A DNA stretch of 64,000 nt from Candidatus Bathyarchaeota archaeon (GTDB taxonomy: Archaea; Thermoproteota; Bathyarchaeia; Bathyarchaeales; Bathycorpusculaceae): NCBI GenBank assembly GCA_029907545.1, contig JARYLR010000002.1, positions 1 to 64,000 on the forward strand. Reading direction: 5' to 3'. Within the stretch, counting starts at the first letter, position 1, and every line of letters starts with the position of its first letter. Position numbers and translations under genes: made by a program. Positions 51,870 to 61,648 of the stretch are shown here, in pieces. The notes beneath the pieces were generated by a model. It made no database searches. It was not told the origin of the DNA and was given only the letters and a program-made list of their open reading frames with translations.

Positions 51870-52129
51870 TCTATCTTCACCAAGCGTTTAGCCAGCAATG
51901 CAAATGCGGCGCTGAGCAGCATAGAGATCAGCGCTATCACAAGGGCGTTCCACCCAACGATAGGCAGCGATCTAAGGAGTTCGCTGTTTGAACCCAACGT
52001 AAATCCTAGGAAGAATATTAGAAGCATTATTGACGCGAAAATAACTTTGCTGATAGGTGCCTTGCTTTTCCCTCGCAGAAAGTAGCCTAACGCTATTCCG
52101 GCAACCAGCGAGACCATTAGATGAAACAT
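51866..52129 (-). CDS. LysO exporter, first half
   Basis: An 87-residue membrane protein with three spans, matching the N-terminal domain of LysO (DUF340): IFFLGFTLGSNSELLRSL and GIALGYF. In some prokaryotes LysO is split in two genes; here it overlaps the second part by 4 bases (51866-51869). It probably exports lysine, if the truncated partner is completed elsewhere. Confidence 0.65.
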   Translation of the reverse strand: MFHLMVSLVAGIALGYFLRGKSKAPISKVIFASIMLLIFFLGFTLGSNSELLRSLPIVGWNALVIALISMLLSAAFALLAKRLVKIE

Positions 52130-52219
52130 GTGTTGACACTGGGATGGGCAGAATAAGTCTTGAGGTGAAGATAAGATTTAATCTTTCTCAAGCCTTCTGT
52201 ATATCAGCCGAAGCACGAG

Positions 52220-52849
52220 TTGAGTTGGTCTATGCTTAGCGATGGCGCCATTGCAGTTGTTCTTCTAAGCTGCTTAGGCTTTTTTATTCTCATCAATTCA
52301 TGGAACATTGTATTCCGCAGAAAGGAAAGTATTTCAAAACGCTCTTCGGCTCTAAATCCTTCTGGAGTAGCTCTCGGGATGGTAGCCGTAGGCACGCTAG
52401 CATACTTCTTTGAACTTTTTGCTTATTGTTTTCTTGTGCTGGGCGGCTTTGCATTCATCAATCCGTTGTCTCGGCAATTCGAGTCCTACATTTCAGTTGT
52501 CTTGCAGTTTTTTGGTCTTTGTCTGACTCTTGCCGGCTACCTCGTCTTTAACTGGAGTGTCATAGCTAGGGGGAGGTATGCTGTTTCGTGGAGCATGTCT
52601 GAAAACCACAGGTTAGTTACTTCGGGCCCTTATAGATATGTGCGCCATCCATCATATCTCGGCTACATTCTCATGTTCGTGGGCTTGCCTCTAATGCTGT
52701 TAAACCCGATTGCCCTGATCCCTCTCGTAGGTGTTCCTGGCTATTATTTTGTGACATCCCAAGAAGAAAGACTTCTGGTAGAGCATTTTGGAGAGCAGTA
52801 TGTGGAATATCGGAAAAGGACTGGGCGCTTTCTGCCGAAGATTCGTTAG
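52220..52849 (+). CDS. Isoprenylcysteine/phospholipid methyltransferase-like membrane protein
   Basis: A 209-residue integral membrane methyltransferase of the ICMT/PEMT type: GPYRYVRHPSYLGYILMFVG, then SQEERLLVEHFGEQYVEYRKRTGRFLP, which make the SAM-binding C-terminal half. Four to five membrane spans. The substrate (isoprenylated thiol, lipid amine, or other) cannot be read. TTG at 52220 and ATG at 52232 are both possible starts. Confidence 0.8.
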   Translation: MSWSMLSDGAIAVVLLSCLGFFILINSWNIVFRRKESISKRSSALNPSGVALGMVAVGTLAYFFELFAYCFLVLGGFAFINPLSRQFESYISVVLQFFGLCLTLAGYLVFNWSVIARGRYAVSWSMSENHRLVTSGPYRYVRHPSYLGYILMFVGLPLMLLNPIALIPLVGVPGYYFVTSQEERLLVEHFGEQYVEYRKRTGRFLPKIR

Positions 52850-52866
52850 AATAAAAGTTTGGCGCG

Positions 52867-53451
52867 TTATTTTCTGTCAAAGTGTTTGCTAAAGATTCCG
52901 TGGATTGCTTCCGGCTGCTCGATCACAAACACGTTTGCCATGTTCCTCAGTTTTCTCGCATTGTCGGCGTCTTCCTTTCTGACATGTATCTCCAAGTCTC
53001 GTCCATTTGGAAGTTTAGTGAGTATGGTTCCTTCTTTCCAGTCTGATGGGAGCACGTAAACTTGGACGCGCGCTTTCAAAGCCATAGCCGCCGCGTTGCT
53101 CAGCATCGAGTCCGCGATCCCGACCGCGATTTTTGCAACGGTGTTCGAAGTAGCTGGAGCAATTAGCAGGAATTCAAATAATCCGAGCTGAAGTTGCCCA
53201 GCTAGAAAAGGTGAATTCGCGTCCACTTCAACTGCCACTTTTCCAAAACTCATCTTCAAATCACCAAGCAGTCTATAGCATTTGGCAACGTGCTCGCCAG
53301 CTTTAGAAAGATAGGCATGTATGTCCACTGCGTGTTCATAGCGTCTCTTAAGTTCTTTCATTTTATCGATGGTTTCCTGCAGTTTCTCTCCGCTGCCGGT
53401 GATTCCCCACGCAACCTTTTTCTTTTTGGCTTGCAGCGGCTTATCTGTCAA
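52867..53451 (-). CDS. afpA: Archaeoflavoprotein AfpA-like (DmrB-like)
   Basis: A 194-residue flavoprotein: KKVAWGITGSG start, EFLLIAPATSNTVAKIAVGIADSMLSNAA, the FMN-binding pattern of the flavoprotein/HFCD family, and VYVLPSDW. Archaeal AfpA receives electrons from ferredoxin or an iron-sulfur flavoprotein. It overlaps the iron-sulfur flavoprotein gene by 4 bases, supporting one electron-transfer pair. Its final acceptor is unknown; DmrB-like members reduce dihydromethanopterin. Confidence 0.82.
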   Translation of the reverse strand: MTDKPLQAKKKKVAWGITGSGEKLQETIDKMKELKRRYEHAVDIHAYLSKAGEHVAKCYRLLGDLKMSFGKVAVEVDANSPFLAGQLQLGLFEFLLIAPATSNTVAKIAVGIADSMLSNAAAMALKARVQVYVLPSDWKEGTILTKLPNGRDLEIHVRKEDADNARKLRNMANVFVIEQPEAIHGIFSKHFDRK

Positions 53452-54044
53452 ATCTTCCTCTTCTCCTCGTTTTCGTTAAGCATTTCCACAAGTCTTTTCA
53501 TGGTCTTTCTGAGGGTTCTGAATCCCTCTTCATCTGCTTTGGCATCTTCGATCTTGTCTTTTGACCAGAAGGTAGCTCCGAGATTGGCTCCGAAGAAGCC
53601 GCCGCTTATGGGAATCACGCCGTTTAAGATGTAAAACGTGTGGATTTGCAGTAGCGCAAGTTCCTGTCCGCCGGCTCTGTCTCCTCCTACAGCTATGGCT
53701 GCCCCGATCTTTCCTCTAAGAGCTTTACTGTTCGCGGCTAGCAATGCCCTGCACCTATCAATAACGGCCTTGGTTTGGGCGCTGACTCCTCCATTATAAA
53801 CAGGCGTGGCGAAGATTATTCCTTTTGCCTGTTCCAGCAGTGGGTAAAGCTCGTGCATGTCGTCTTTAATCTTGCATTTCTTCTTTCGAAGGCAATAGTC
53901 ACAGTGCTGGCAGAAGCCAATATTTTTTCCTCTAACTGTGAAGAAGCTAGTTGCTAACCTCTCTTTTTCCAGCATGTTCAATGCTTCTCTGAGAACGTGT
54001 TCTGTTGCCCCTTTTCTGGGGCTTCCGCAAATGCCAACTATCAT
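53448..54044 (-). CDS. Iron-sulfur flavoprotein (Isf)
   Basis: A 198-residue FMN protein with GICGSPRKGATEHVL at the flavin site and the compact cluster motif CQHCDYCLRKKKC (Cys45, Cys48, Cys51, Cys57), i.e. C-x2-C-x2-C-x5-C. This is the signature of archaeal Isf, which takes electrons from ferredoxin and reduces O2, peroxide or a flavoprotein. It sits just upstream of AfpA. Confidence 0.9.
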   Translation of the reverse strand: MIVGICGSPRKGATEHVLREALNMLEKERLATSFFTVRGKNIGFCQHCDYCLRKKKCKIKDDMHELYPLLEQAKGIIFATPVYNGGVSAQTKAVIDRCRALLAANSKALRGKIGAAIAVGGDRAGGQELALLQIHTFYILNGVIPISGGFFGANLGATFWSKDKIEDAKADEEGFRTLRKTMKRLVEMLNENEEKRKI

Positions 54045-54131
54045 AGCTTTTCTGCTGGTGCATATTGGTGCATTGTATCAATAAAGCTTGCTGATAAGCA
54101 GGAAAAGTGAAAAGAATGGCTGTGGCTGAGC

Positions 54132-56348
54132 TTATGCTTCTTCGAAGAATTCTTTGGCATCAGGCGGAGTCGGGCTTAACCCTCTTCTCTCGCGTATTTG
54201 CCTTATGATCTCTGCTTGCATCTGCTCTGGCACAGGAGCCCAGCGGCTGAACTGTGTTGCCCAGAAGGCTCTTCCCTCTGTTGATGACCGTAGCTCTTCT
54301 GCGAGTCCGAATGACTCAGCGACAGGCATTTCTGCTTTTACAATCATCATGTCTTCTTCATTGGTCATATCTATGATTTTTCCACGTCTTTTCTGCACTA
54401 TAGCGATGACGTTGCTGACGAAGTCGTTCGGCACCTTGCATTCAAAGCTGATCAACGGTTCAAGTAGTCTGGGATCGCTTAGCAAGAAGCTGCACCAGAT
54501 AGGTCGCCATGTCATTGGCAGTATCTGTGCTGGTCCTCTGTGAACTGGATCTTCATGGACCGTTATGTCTTCCAAGTTCACTTTCAATCCGTATGCCGGC
54601 TCCTTAGCTAAGACTGATGTGTTTACAGCTTCGCGGAAGCCTGATTTTATGTGGTCCATAACCTCGTCCACGTATTGTCTTCCCTTTATTCGGTTGACCA
54701 TTATGTTTGTGCCTTCGATCGCTACTACGTTGCGTGCGTCATCGGTTTCCCAGCCGAACTGCTTCAGGGTTTTCTGTCTTTCTTCACGGGTCTGCATTTC
54801 TGAAATCTTTCCGATTTTAACGGCTTCTATAATTTCTTCAGGGAGCTTCTCAAGCGTAACCCAGAGCTTGCTGTGCTTGTTCGGGCTTTTACCCATAACT
54901 GGCGGGCCCTTGTAGTCGTGGCTTATTGTTTCGCGGTAGATGACAATTGGCTTGCTTATCTTAACTTTCAATCCGGCTTCCTGCATTCGATAAGCTGTAA
55001 TCTCCAGGTGCAGCTCACCCATGCCGCTTAGAAGGTATTCACCGCTTTCCTTGTTAATCAGAAAATGCAGGTTTGGGTCTTCAGTTGTTAGCTTATGCAT
55101 GACCTTGTCGAATAACGGCAAGTCTTTGACATCTTCCGGTTCAACTGCAACTGTCACCACGGGGTCTGAAACGTATTTCAGTCCTTCGAAGGGTTGTGTT
55201 TCAACACCCTCTTCCGCTACCGTTTCGCCTACGTGAATTGACGGTAACCCCGAGAGAGCGGCAATGTTTCCTGCAGGAACCTTATCCACTATAACCCTGT
55301 CAGCAGCCATGCTCATGTAAACCTGTTGAATAGTTCCTTTCTGCTTGCTTGTGATGAGGCTGACAGTTTTTCCTTTCTCAACCGTGCCGCTGAACACGCG
55401 TCCAATGGCAACCACGCCGCTGTGGGGATCAACCTCGATGGTTGAAATACACATTAGCACAGGGCCGCTGGGGTCAACTTTCGCCATAGCTTTGCCCACC
55501 GCGCTGTTGACATCTCCGGGCCAGATTTGGCTCTGACGGTATGGCTGGGCTTGCAACGGGTTAGGCAGGTGTTCACAGAACATGTCTAGGATAGGCTCGT
55601 AGACTGGAGCTTTCTTGCATAGAGCGTCAACTTTTCTATCGATATCTTCCTTCTCGCCTGTGTAGGCGTCGATGATTTCCTTGAAGGTTACGCCTTTCGC
55701 CTTCATATGTGGGAGGTTCAGCCCCCACTTGTGAAGAGCTGAGCCAAATGCGACTGATCCATCTTCAACCTTAACCTGCCAGTCCTTCTTATGCTCTGGC
55801 GGCGCATATTTTTCGATGAGATTGTTAATTCTGAGAATTATTTTCGCAAATTTTCTTTGAATCTCTTCAGGCGTCAGTTTTATCTCTTTAATCAACCGGT
55901 CAACTTTGTTTATGAAAAGAATAGGTTTAACCCTTTCACGCAACGCTTGCATCAGGACGGTTTCGGTCTGAGTCATCGGGCCCTCAACGGCATCAACAAC
56001 TACGAGTGCACCGTCCACTGCCCGCAGGCTTCGTGTTACTGCCCCGCTGAAGTCTATGTGGCCTGGCGTGTCTATTAGGTTGATGAGATATTCCTTGTCC
56101 CTGTAGATGTGGGCTAGGCTTATGTTTGACGCGAATACTGTCATCTGCCTTTTCTGCTCAAGTTCCCAAGAGTCGAGGACAAGCTGCTGCCCTGCTCTTT
56201 GCTCGCTTATGATGCCTGCTGCGGCAAGCAAGCTGTCTGAGAGCGTGGTTTTTCCGTGGTCAACGTGGGCTATGATGCTTGTGTTCCTAATCATCTCTGG
56301 ATAATTCATGAGTTTTACGATTTCTTCAACCTGTCTGTAGCGAACCAT
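54132..56348 (-). CDS. fusA: Translation elongation factor 2
   Basis: A 738-residue aEF-2, the GTPase that moves tRNAs on the ribosome. GTP motifs AHVDHGKTTL and DTPGHIDF, NKVDR, five domains in the usual order. The diphthamide loop is EDPVHRGPAQI with its His conserved. The start (MVRYRQVEEIVKLMN) and length are typical. It is a good marker gene for placing the organism. Confidence 0.97.
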   Translation of the reverse strand: MVRYRQVEEIVKLMNYPEMIRNTSIIAHVDHGKTTLSDSLLAAAGIISEQRAGQQLVLDSWELEQKRQMTVFASNISLAHIYRDKEYLINLIDTPGHIDFSGAVTRSLRAVDGALVVVDAVEGPMTQTETVLMQALRERVKPILFINKVDRLIKEIKLTPEEIQRKFAKIILRINNLIEKYAPPEHKKDWQVKVEDGSVAFGSALHKWGLNLPHMKAKGVTFKEIIDAYTGEKEDIDRKVDALCKKAPVYEPILDMFCEHLPNPLQAQPYRQSQIWPGDVNSAVGKAMAKVDPSGPVLMCISTIEVDPHSGVVAIGRVFSGTVEKGKTVSLITSKQKGTIQQVYMSMAADRVIVDKVPAGNIAALSGLPSIHVGETVAEEGVETQPFEGLKYVSDPVVTVAVEPEDVKDLPLFDKVMHKLTTEDPNLHFLINKESGEYLLSGMGELHLEITAYRMQEAGLKVKISKPIVIYRETISHDYKGPPVMGKSPNKHSKLWVTLEKLPEEIIEAVKIGKISEMQTREERQKTLKQFGWETDDARNVVAIEGTNIMVNRIKGRQYVDEVMDHIKSGFREAVNTSVLAKEPAYGLKVNLEDITVHEDPVHRGPAQILPMTWRPIWCSFLLSDPRLLEPLISFECKVPNDFVSNVIAIVQKRRGKIIDMTNEEDMMIVKAEMPVAESFGLAEELRSSTEGRAFWATQFSRWAPVPEQMQAEIIRQIRERRGLSPTPPDAKEFFEEA

Positions 56349-56508
56349 GGTTAAACCTTCTTTGTGATTTTGCTCTTATTTCGATCTTGCATTTCTTACG
56401 CGTCTTTAAATATGAGCTACATGGAAGTGAAAAATGTGACCTATTAACCTTTTGTCATCTAGCGCACTGTAACTCTATAAAGAAGCAACCAACGTCTAAG
56501 CAGTGCTT

Positions 56509-57011
56509 TTACTCGACTTTAGCTAGGTACTTGAAATGGAATGGCTTCAGCACGGTTTCAGGGCTTATATCGGCAATGAAGCTTTGGCTTTCGCTTATTA
56601 GGTCTGAGAGTTCGCTTTCGTGTCTTCTTGCAAAGCGTGCAAAGTCGGAGTAGCTCTTATGGAAGGAGATGCGTATGCCATCCCATCCCATTCCCTGTCC
56701 ACATATGGCGAAAATGACGTTGGGTTGGCGCATAAGCCAGTCAACAGTTCTGGCTGCAGATTTTTCCCTTTCCTCAGGTTTCCCGTACTTGGTTTTACTC
56801 TTAAAGAAGGTGAAGACAACGATTTCAAATCCGATTCTTGCGAACTTTGGTATCGTTGTATAGCCATCGATGAACTCTTCAATCTTGCTCTTCTTCGCGT
56901 AACCGTAGGCTGAGAGATCTTTAATGCTTTGGCAATTTGACGGTCGCTCTTGCGGCAGTCTGTAGTCAGTTCCCATAGAAGTGCGTAATCTATTGTGTCA
57001 AGCTTCTTCAT
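56509..57011 (-). pseudogene. Lrp/AsnC-type regulator split by a frameshift
   Basis: The first part, from 57011, reads LDTIDYALLWELTTDCRKSD and a helix-turn-helix (ISQPTVTRRRARL). The second part, to 56509, continues in another frame as EEFIDGYTTIPKFARIG with the ligand-domain pattern. One extra G near 56880 (minus strand) restores a single frame of about 167 residues. So it is a one-base deletion or sequence error in an otherwise clean Lrp protein, which would sense an amino acid. Confidence 0.75.
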
Positions 57012-57130
57012 TCCAGATCAGATACTATTTATTTTTCTAGGCTTTTATTGTTTGCTAAAAAACCATCGATTTCAACTGGTGAACGATCCATCTGAGGATT
57101 TGCCTTTTCAGAATTATTGTCATGTAGGAT

Positions 57131-58117
57131 TTACGTTATGAATCTTCTGTAAACTGGGTGCCCCTTGAACCGCAATGTAGTTTCAGATCTCTCAACCGTT
57201 CCGCTTGGCAGCCTCATACAAATCGAGCTCACTATTGCTCCATCAGGGATGAAACGCACACCGTCAAGTAGTTCGCCTTTCGTGACGCCTGAAGCTGCGA
57301 AGACAAGTTCATTTCCCTTAGCAAGCTCATCTTCCCTATAGGTTTTTTCAACATCTATACCTTCAGCCCTCAGTCTATCCAGCCGTTTTGCGTCATCCTT
57401 TTGATCCTTCCAGACTTTCACAAGCATAGTTCCTCCCAAGCATTTGACAGCAGTCGCCGCGATCGTGGCTTCTGGACCCGCGCCAGCTCCAATGAGGAGA
57501 TCGACGCCTGAACTGGGGATGCAGGTAGCAACAGCGGCGGCGATGTCTCCGTCAGGAATCAGGATTATTCTTACGCCAAGCTGTCTAAGAGTTTTAAGAA
57601 TGCTCGCGTGTCTGTCACGTTCAAGCATTATGACCGTGAAATTTCCAAGCGGTAGCTTTTTTTCCTGAGCCACTGTGCGAACGGTCTCTTCAACGGACAT
57701 TTCGAGCGAGATTTTTCCTACGGAATGGAAATCTGTTGCCACCTTGAAGTAGTAGCCGTCGTCAGGCAATACTTGGAAGCAGCCTGTGGGTGCGCACGCC
57801 AAGGCGGAGATGGCGTCTTTTCTGCCTTTAGACGCAGCGGTTGTGCCGTCAACAGGGTCGACGACGAACTCTATCTTTGGTCCTTTTCCTGTTCCGACTT
57901 TTTCTCTGCGCAGAAAAGCAGGAGCATTATCTTTGGGACCTTCGCATGCGATTACCTCTCCTTCGATGTCGGTTTGTGCCAACGCGGCACGTGAAAATTC
58001 TACTGCTTTTGCATCGACTAGGTCTGGGTTGCCTTGGCCTATGTGGAGTGCTGCTCCAACGGCGCCTGCGATGGTTATTCTGGTAAGTGATGGTGCTAGA
58101 GCTCTGAGAGAAACCAT
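57131..58117 (-). CDS. glpX: GlpX-type (class II) fructose-1,6-bisphosphatase
   Basis: A 328-residue metal-dependent phosphatase: CEGPKDNAPAF, DPVDGTTAASKGR and the closing GDIAAAVAT and GAGAGPEATIAATA motifs. It hydrolyses fructose 1,6-bisphosphate in gluconeogenesis, or possibly sedoheptulose bisphosphate. Most archaea use the type V aldolase/phosphatase instead, so a GlpX-type copy is notable. No nearby gluconeogenesis genes. Confidence 0.88.
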   Translation of the reverse strand: MVSLRALAPSLTRITIAGAVGAALHIGQGNPDLVDAKAVEFSRAALAQTDIEGEVIACEGPKDNAPAFLRREKVGTGKGPKIEFVVDPVDGTTAASKGRKDAISALACAPTGCFQVLPDDGYYFKVATDFHSVGKISLEMSVEETVRTVAQEKKLPLGNFTVIMLERDRHASILKTLRQLGVRIILIPDGDIAAAVATCIPSSGVDLLIGAGAGPEATIAATAVKCLGGTMLVKVWKDQKDDAKRLDRLRAEGIDVEKTYREDELAKGNELVFAASGVTKGELLDGVRFIPDGAIVSSICMRLPSGTVERSETTLRFKGHPVYRRFIT

Positions 58118-58279
58118 TTATCTGCACCTTAGTCGTAGTCTCTTTGTTTCGTCCTAAAGGCTTTTCCGTTGACGCTTGTGAAATCTGCTTTCAATGCTCG
58201 TTGTTTTTATCAGCGTGGTAGCAAAAGCTGTTTGTTCAACGAGTCTTAGCGGTTTCAGCGAATGTTTTAATGAATACAT

Positions 58280-59389
58280 TTACTTGTAAATTCTTAGCGG
58301 TTTTCCCAGAAGTTTAGCGTCAACCTTCTCTATTCCTAGACCATGCCCATTTGTGAATTTCCTCACAGAATTCGCTAGGGGAACTCCGCCTTCCGTGGCA
58401 AGCTTGTCTTTTAGAAGGATGTCAGAATCCAGATCTGCATACTGAATGTTCTTAACTGCGCCTGCAAGGTGCGTTGCAGCCGCTATTCCTATCGATGACT
58501 CGCTCATGCATCCAATCATGCATGGCATGCCTGCGGCTTCTGCCACGGCTGCAATTTTCTTGGCTTTCAGTATGCCTCCGCATTTCATGAGCTTAATGTT
58601 CATCATATCCACTGCGTCTTCACGTGCGAGGCGGAGGGCGTCTGCTGGCGTGTGTACGCTTTCATCAGCCATAATGGGGATTGGCGAGTTTTCCTTGACG
58701 TTTTTTAATCCTTCAATGTCTTCGCTGGGGACCGGTTGCTCGGCGAACTGGATGTTGTAGCTGCTTATCTTCTTTAGGGCTTCTATGGCTTGCTTTGGAG
58801 TCCAGCCTTGGTTGGCGTCAACTCTCAGTTGAACGTCGTTGCCTACTACTTCGCGGACGAGTCTGATTCTTTCAACATCTTCGGCGACGTTGACTCCAAC
58901 CTTGATTTTCAGCGCTTTGAACCCTTTTTCTAGTGCTTTCTTGGCGTCTTGAGCCATCTCTTTCGGGGATTTTATTCCAAGAGTTATGTCTGTTAGGACT
59001 TCTGTGCGGTAGCCGCCTAGGATTCTGAACAGGGGCTTGCGCGCTGTCTTTCCTAAAACGTCGTGTAACGCTGTGTCGATCGACGCCTTCGCAGCGGGGT
59101 TTCCGCTGACCGCTTGATCCATGATTTCTACATCGCTTTCTATCCTAAGAGGGCATTTGCCGATTAGTTGTGGGCATATTTTGTCAAGCGCTTCGATGAC
59201 TGTTTCTGTGGTTTCGCCTGTCACCCTTTTTGAAGGTGAGGCTTCACCCCACCCGTAGACCTCGTAGTCCGTGAGAACCTTCGCTATAACATTGCGTGTT
59301 TCTGTGCTTGTTCCAGCAGCGATTGTGAACGGCTCCTCATACCGCATGGCAACTGTGTAGATTTCGATCTCCTGTATTCCCACGTGCAA
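58280..59389 (-). CDS. Dipeptide epimerase-like enolase superfamily enzyme
   Basis: A 369-residue muconate-lactonizing-type enolase fold. LKIKVG provides the KxK acid/base lysine; RVDANQGW, FAEQPV and MADESV bind Mg; NIKLMKCGG carries the second lysine, and CMSESSIGIAAA is near the end. The pattern fits L-Ala-D/L-Glu (dipeptide) epimerases, but the substrate is inferred. Confidence 0.82.
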   Translation of the reverse strand: MHVGIQEIEIYTVAMRYEEPFTIAAGTSTETRNVIAKVLTDYEVYGWGEASPSKRVTGETTETVIEALDKICPQLIGKCPLRIESDVEIMDQAVSGNPAAKASIDTALHDVLGKTARKPLFRILGGYRTEVLTDITLGIKSPKEMAQDAKKALEKGFKALKIKVGVNVAEDVERIRLVREVVGNDVQLRVDANQGWTPKQAIEALKKISSYNIQFAEQPVPSEDIEGLKNVKENSPIPIMADESVHTPADALRLAREDAVDMMNIKLMKCGGILKAKKIAAVAEAAGMPCMIGCMSESSIGIAAATHLAGAVKNIQYADLDSDILLKDKLATEGGVPLANSVRKFTNGHGLGIEKVDAKLLGKPLRIYK

Positions 59390-59429
59390 GCACCTAGAAA
59401 CACTGTTCTATCTGCGAAACGGAAAAACC

Positions 59430-60725
59430 TTACTCAGCCACAGCGCTTTTTTCACGCTTTCTGAAGCCTTTGAACTTAAGCTTCATTGTCAAGATTTTTT
59501 CAGTCGCGAAAAGTCTCGACGCTACATACATTATAACCAACGTGAAAATGGCAACGTAGACTATGCCTAGGGCTGCTGTCAAGTTGTCGCCCATGGTCAC
59601 GGCTTTGGACGCGATAATCGGGTGAGTGTAGGGGATGGCGTAAAGGGCGATTCTAGCTGCCAAGGGCAGCATGTTTATGTCTACATACATGAGTGCCAGC
59701 GAGGGCACGAATAGGAATGGGTAAATGTAGCCGACCATGGACTGGGCGCTGCGCACGTCTTCGGCGAAAGCTGAAAGAATTACTGCCAAGGCAAGCGCGG
59801 AAAGCAAAGTGACAAATAAAGAAATTCCAAGCAGAACATAGCCAAGCAGCGACGGCGCTAGCCCCACGGACGCTAGATCTAAACCTGAAACTGCTGAAAA
59901 GCTTGCGAACGAACCCATATGGTAGTTAAAGCCAACCATGTATGCCAAAGCGCCTATGCCTGCGACAAGAATTGAACCTGAGAGTTTGCCCATCAAGATT
60001 GCGAATCGATCCATAGGCAAAGTCAACAGGGTCTCAAGAGTTTTTTCTTCTTTTTCCATGGCAACAGATGTCGCGGCAATTTGCATAGAATAAGTCAGCA
60101 AAATCATTATTGTGATCGGCATCGCGATTGCCTGCGAAATCATCAAGCCACTTAACGTACGCGGATCCACGTTTTCGTAGATCTGCCCTTTAATGATGGA
60201 TGCTTTACTCGTTTTCATAAGATCAGGAGCGTACTGCCTGTTAAGTCTCTCAACCAGCAGATCAATCAGAGATGAGCCTACGTCCTCGACGATGCCTGTT
60301 CCTGAAAATACGCTGTAGAGCTTTACGTATGTGGTAACATTTGTCTCTCCTGCAAGATGTCGGGTTATGTTTTCGCTAAATCCATTTGGAATCTCGATTA
60401 TCTGCGTGGTGTTGTATTCTGACAGCAAGCCTCTGTTTACTGCTTCTTCTGGGTTCACATTAGTGAGGTTGTAGATCTTTACACCGTTTGCTTTCAGATT
60501 TTCCATAAAAGCAGTTGCGTAGATGCCTCCATCTCTGTCGAGGACGAGGGCTGAGGCTTTTTTTGCTTGCTCCGCGGCTGACTGGATTGAGAAGCTCATG
60601 ATGCTTCCTAAGACTGGAAACATTATCAGCGGTACAATGATCATCCCCAGAAGTATTTTCGGATCTCTGACAAGCTCTCTAAGCTCTTTTGTTAATACGG
60701 TTCCGAACCCTTTAAGCAAGCCCAA
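59430..60725 (-). CDS. ABC-2 type exporter permease
   Basis: A 431-residue membrane protein: one N-terminal span, a large extracytoplasmic domain (about 50-200), then five to six spans in the C-terminal half. The layout (KELRELVRDPKILLGMIIVPL at the start) is that of NatB/YhaP-type ABC-2 permeases, which export Na+, peptides or drugs. It overlaps the ATPase gene by 14 bases, showing one operon. Confidence 0.85.
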   Translation of the reverse strand: MGLLKGFGTVLTKELRELVRDPKILLGMIIVPLIMFPVLGSIMSFSIQSAAEQAKKASALVLDRDGGIYATAFMENLKANGVKIYNLTNVNPEEAVNRGLLSEYNTTQIIEIPNGFSENITRHLAGETNVTTYVKLYSVFSGTGIVEDVGSSLIDLLVERLNRQYAPDLMKTSKASIIKGQIYENVDPRTLSGLMISQAIAMPITIMILLTYSMQIAATSVAMEKEEKTLETLLTLPMDRFAILMGKLSGSILVAGIGALAYMVGFNYHMGSFASFSAVSGLDLASVGLAPSLLGYVLLGISLFVTLLSALALAVILSAFAEDVRSAQSMVGYIYPFLFVPSLALMYVDINMLPLAARIALYAIPYTHPIIASKAVTMGDNLTAALGIVYVAIFTLVIMYVASRLFATEKILTMKLKFKGFRKREKSAVAE

Positions 60726-61443
60726 CCACCTTCGCGAACACGTCTTCCAGATTTACACTTCCATACTTGTCTCTAAGTTCCGCTGGCTTTCCTTCTGCAA
60801 CAACTTTTCCCTTGTTTACTAGGGCAACTTTATCGCACAAGTGTTCAACCTCAAGCATGTTGTGGCTTGAGAGCAGAACTGTCGTATCGCGATTTTTCGC
60901 GTATCTCTTGATGATTCCTCTGATATGGTAAGAATGCAGAACATCCAGTCCTCCGGTCGGCTCATCAAGTATTGCCAGTCTGGGTTTAGGCATCAAAGCC
61001 CTTGCTATGAGAAGACGCCTCTTCATTCCCTTGCTATATGTCTTAACTTTATCCCTGAGCCTGTCGCCCAAGCCGCAGATTTCTGCTGCCTCCTGAACAG
61101 CCACATATTTCTCGTCTTTGTTCCGAGCACTGAAGTTCGCCATAAACTGTAGGTATTCCCAGCCTGAAAGATTTCGATAGGCTCCTGCCTCTTCAGGAAG
61201 ATAGGTTATGATTTTGCGCACCTCAGGAGCGTCAGCCGACACGTCTAAACCGAACACCTTAACTGTGCCAGATGTCGGTAACAGTAATGTGGAAATAACT
61301 CGCAAGCAAGTTGTTTTTCCAGCCCCATTAGGCCCAATGAGCCCGAAGATCTCGCCCGTGTTCACTTTTAGATTTAGCCCATCTAGAGCTTTTATGTTGC
61401 CGAAAAACTTTGTCACTTCTGTTGCTTCAACTGCAGTTTTCAT
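60712..61443 (-). CDS. ABC transporter ATPase (NatA-like)
   Basis: A 243-residue ATPase: GPNGAGKTTCLR (Walker A), SKGMKRRLLIARAL (signature variant), LAILDEPTGGLDV (Walker B) and SSHNMLEVEHL. It drives the permease encoded next. The substrate is unknown; NatAB-type exporters move Na+, antibiotics or lipids. No regulator gene is attached. Confidence 0.9.
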   Translation of the reverse strand: MKTAVEATEVTKFFGNIKALDGLNLKVNTGEIFGLIGPNGAGKTTCLRVISTLLLPTSGTVKVFGLDVSADAPEVRKIITYLPEEAGAYRNLSGWEYLQFMANFSARNKDEKYVAVQEAAEICGLGDRLRDKVKTYSKGMKRRLLIARALMPKPRLAILDEPTGGLDVLHSYHIRGIIKRYAKNRDTTVLLSSHNMLEVEHLCDKVALVNKGKVVAEGKPAELRDKYGSVNLEDVFAKVVGLA

Positions 61444-61648
61444 TTCGTTGCCGCTCAGTTCTATGAGTTTCTAGACGGCAGCTAAAAAACTTTCTGACTT
61501 ATCTTCATTTTTCTTAGACAAAACTTTAGAAGATGGCATTTTATGGAATTTCTGCCAGAAAAAGCTTAGAAAACAGTCAATCACGCTGGTTTTCAAACAC
61601 AAAATTTATAACATATAAGCGATGATACCAGATTCTTGTGAATGAAAA

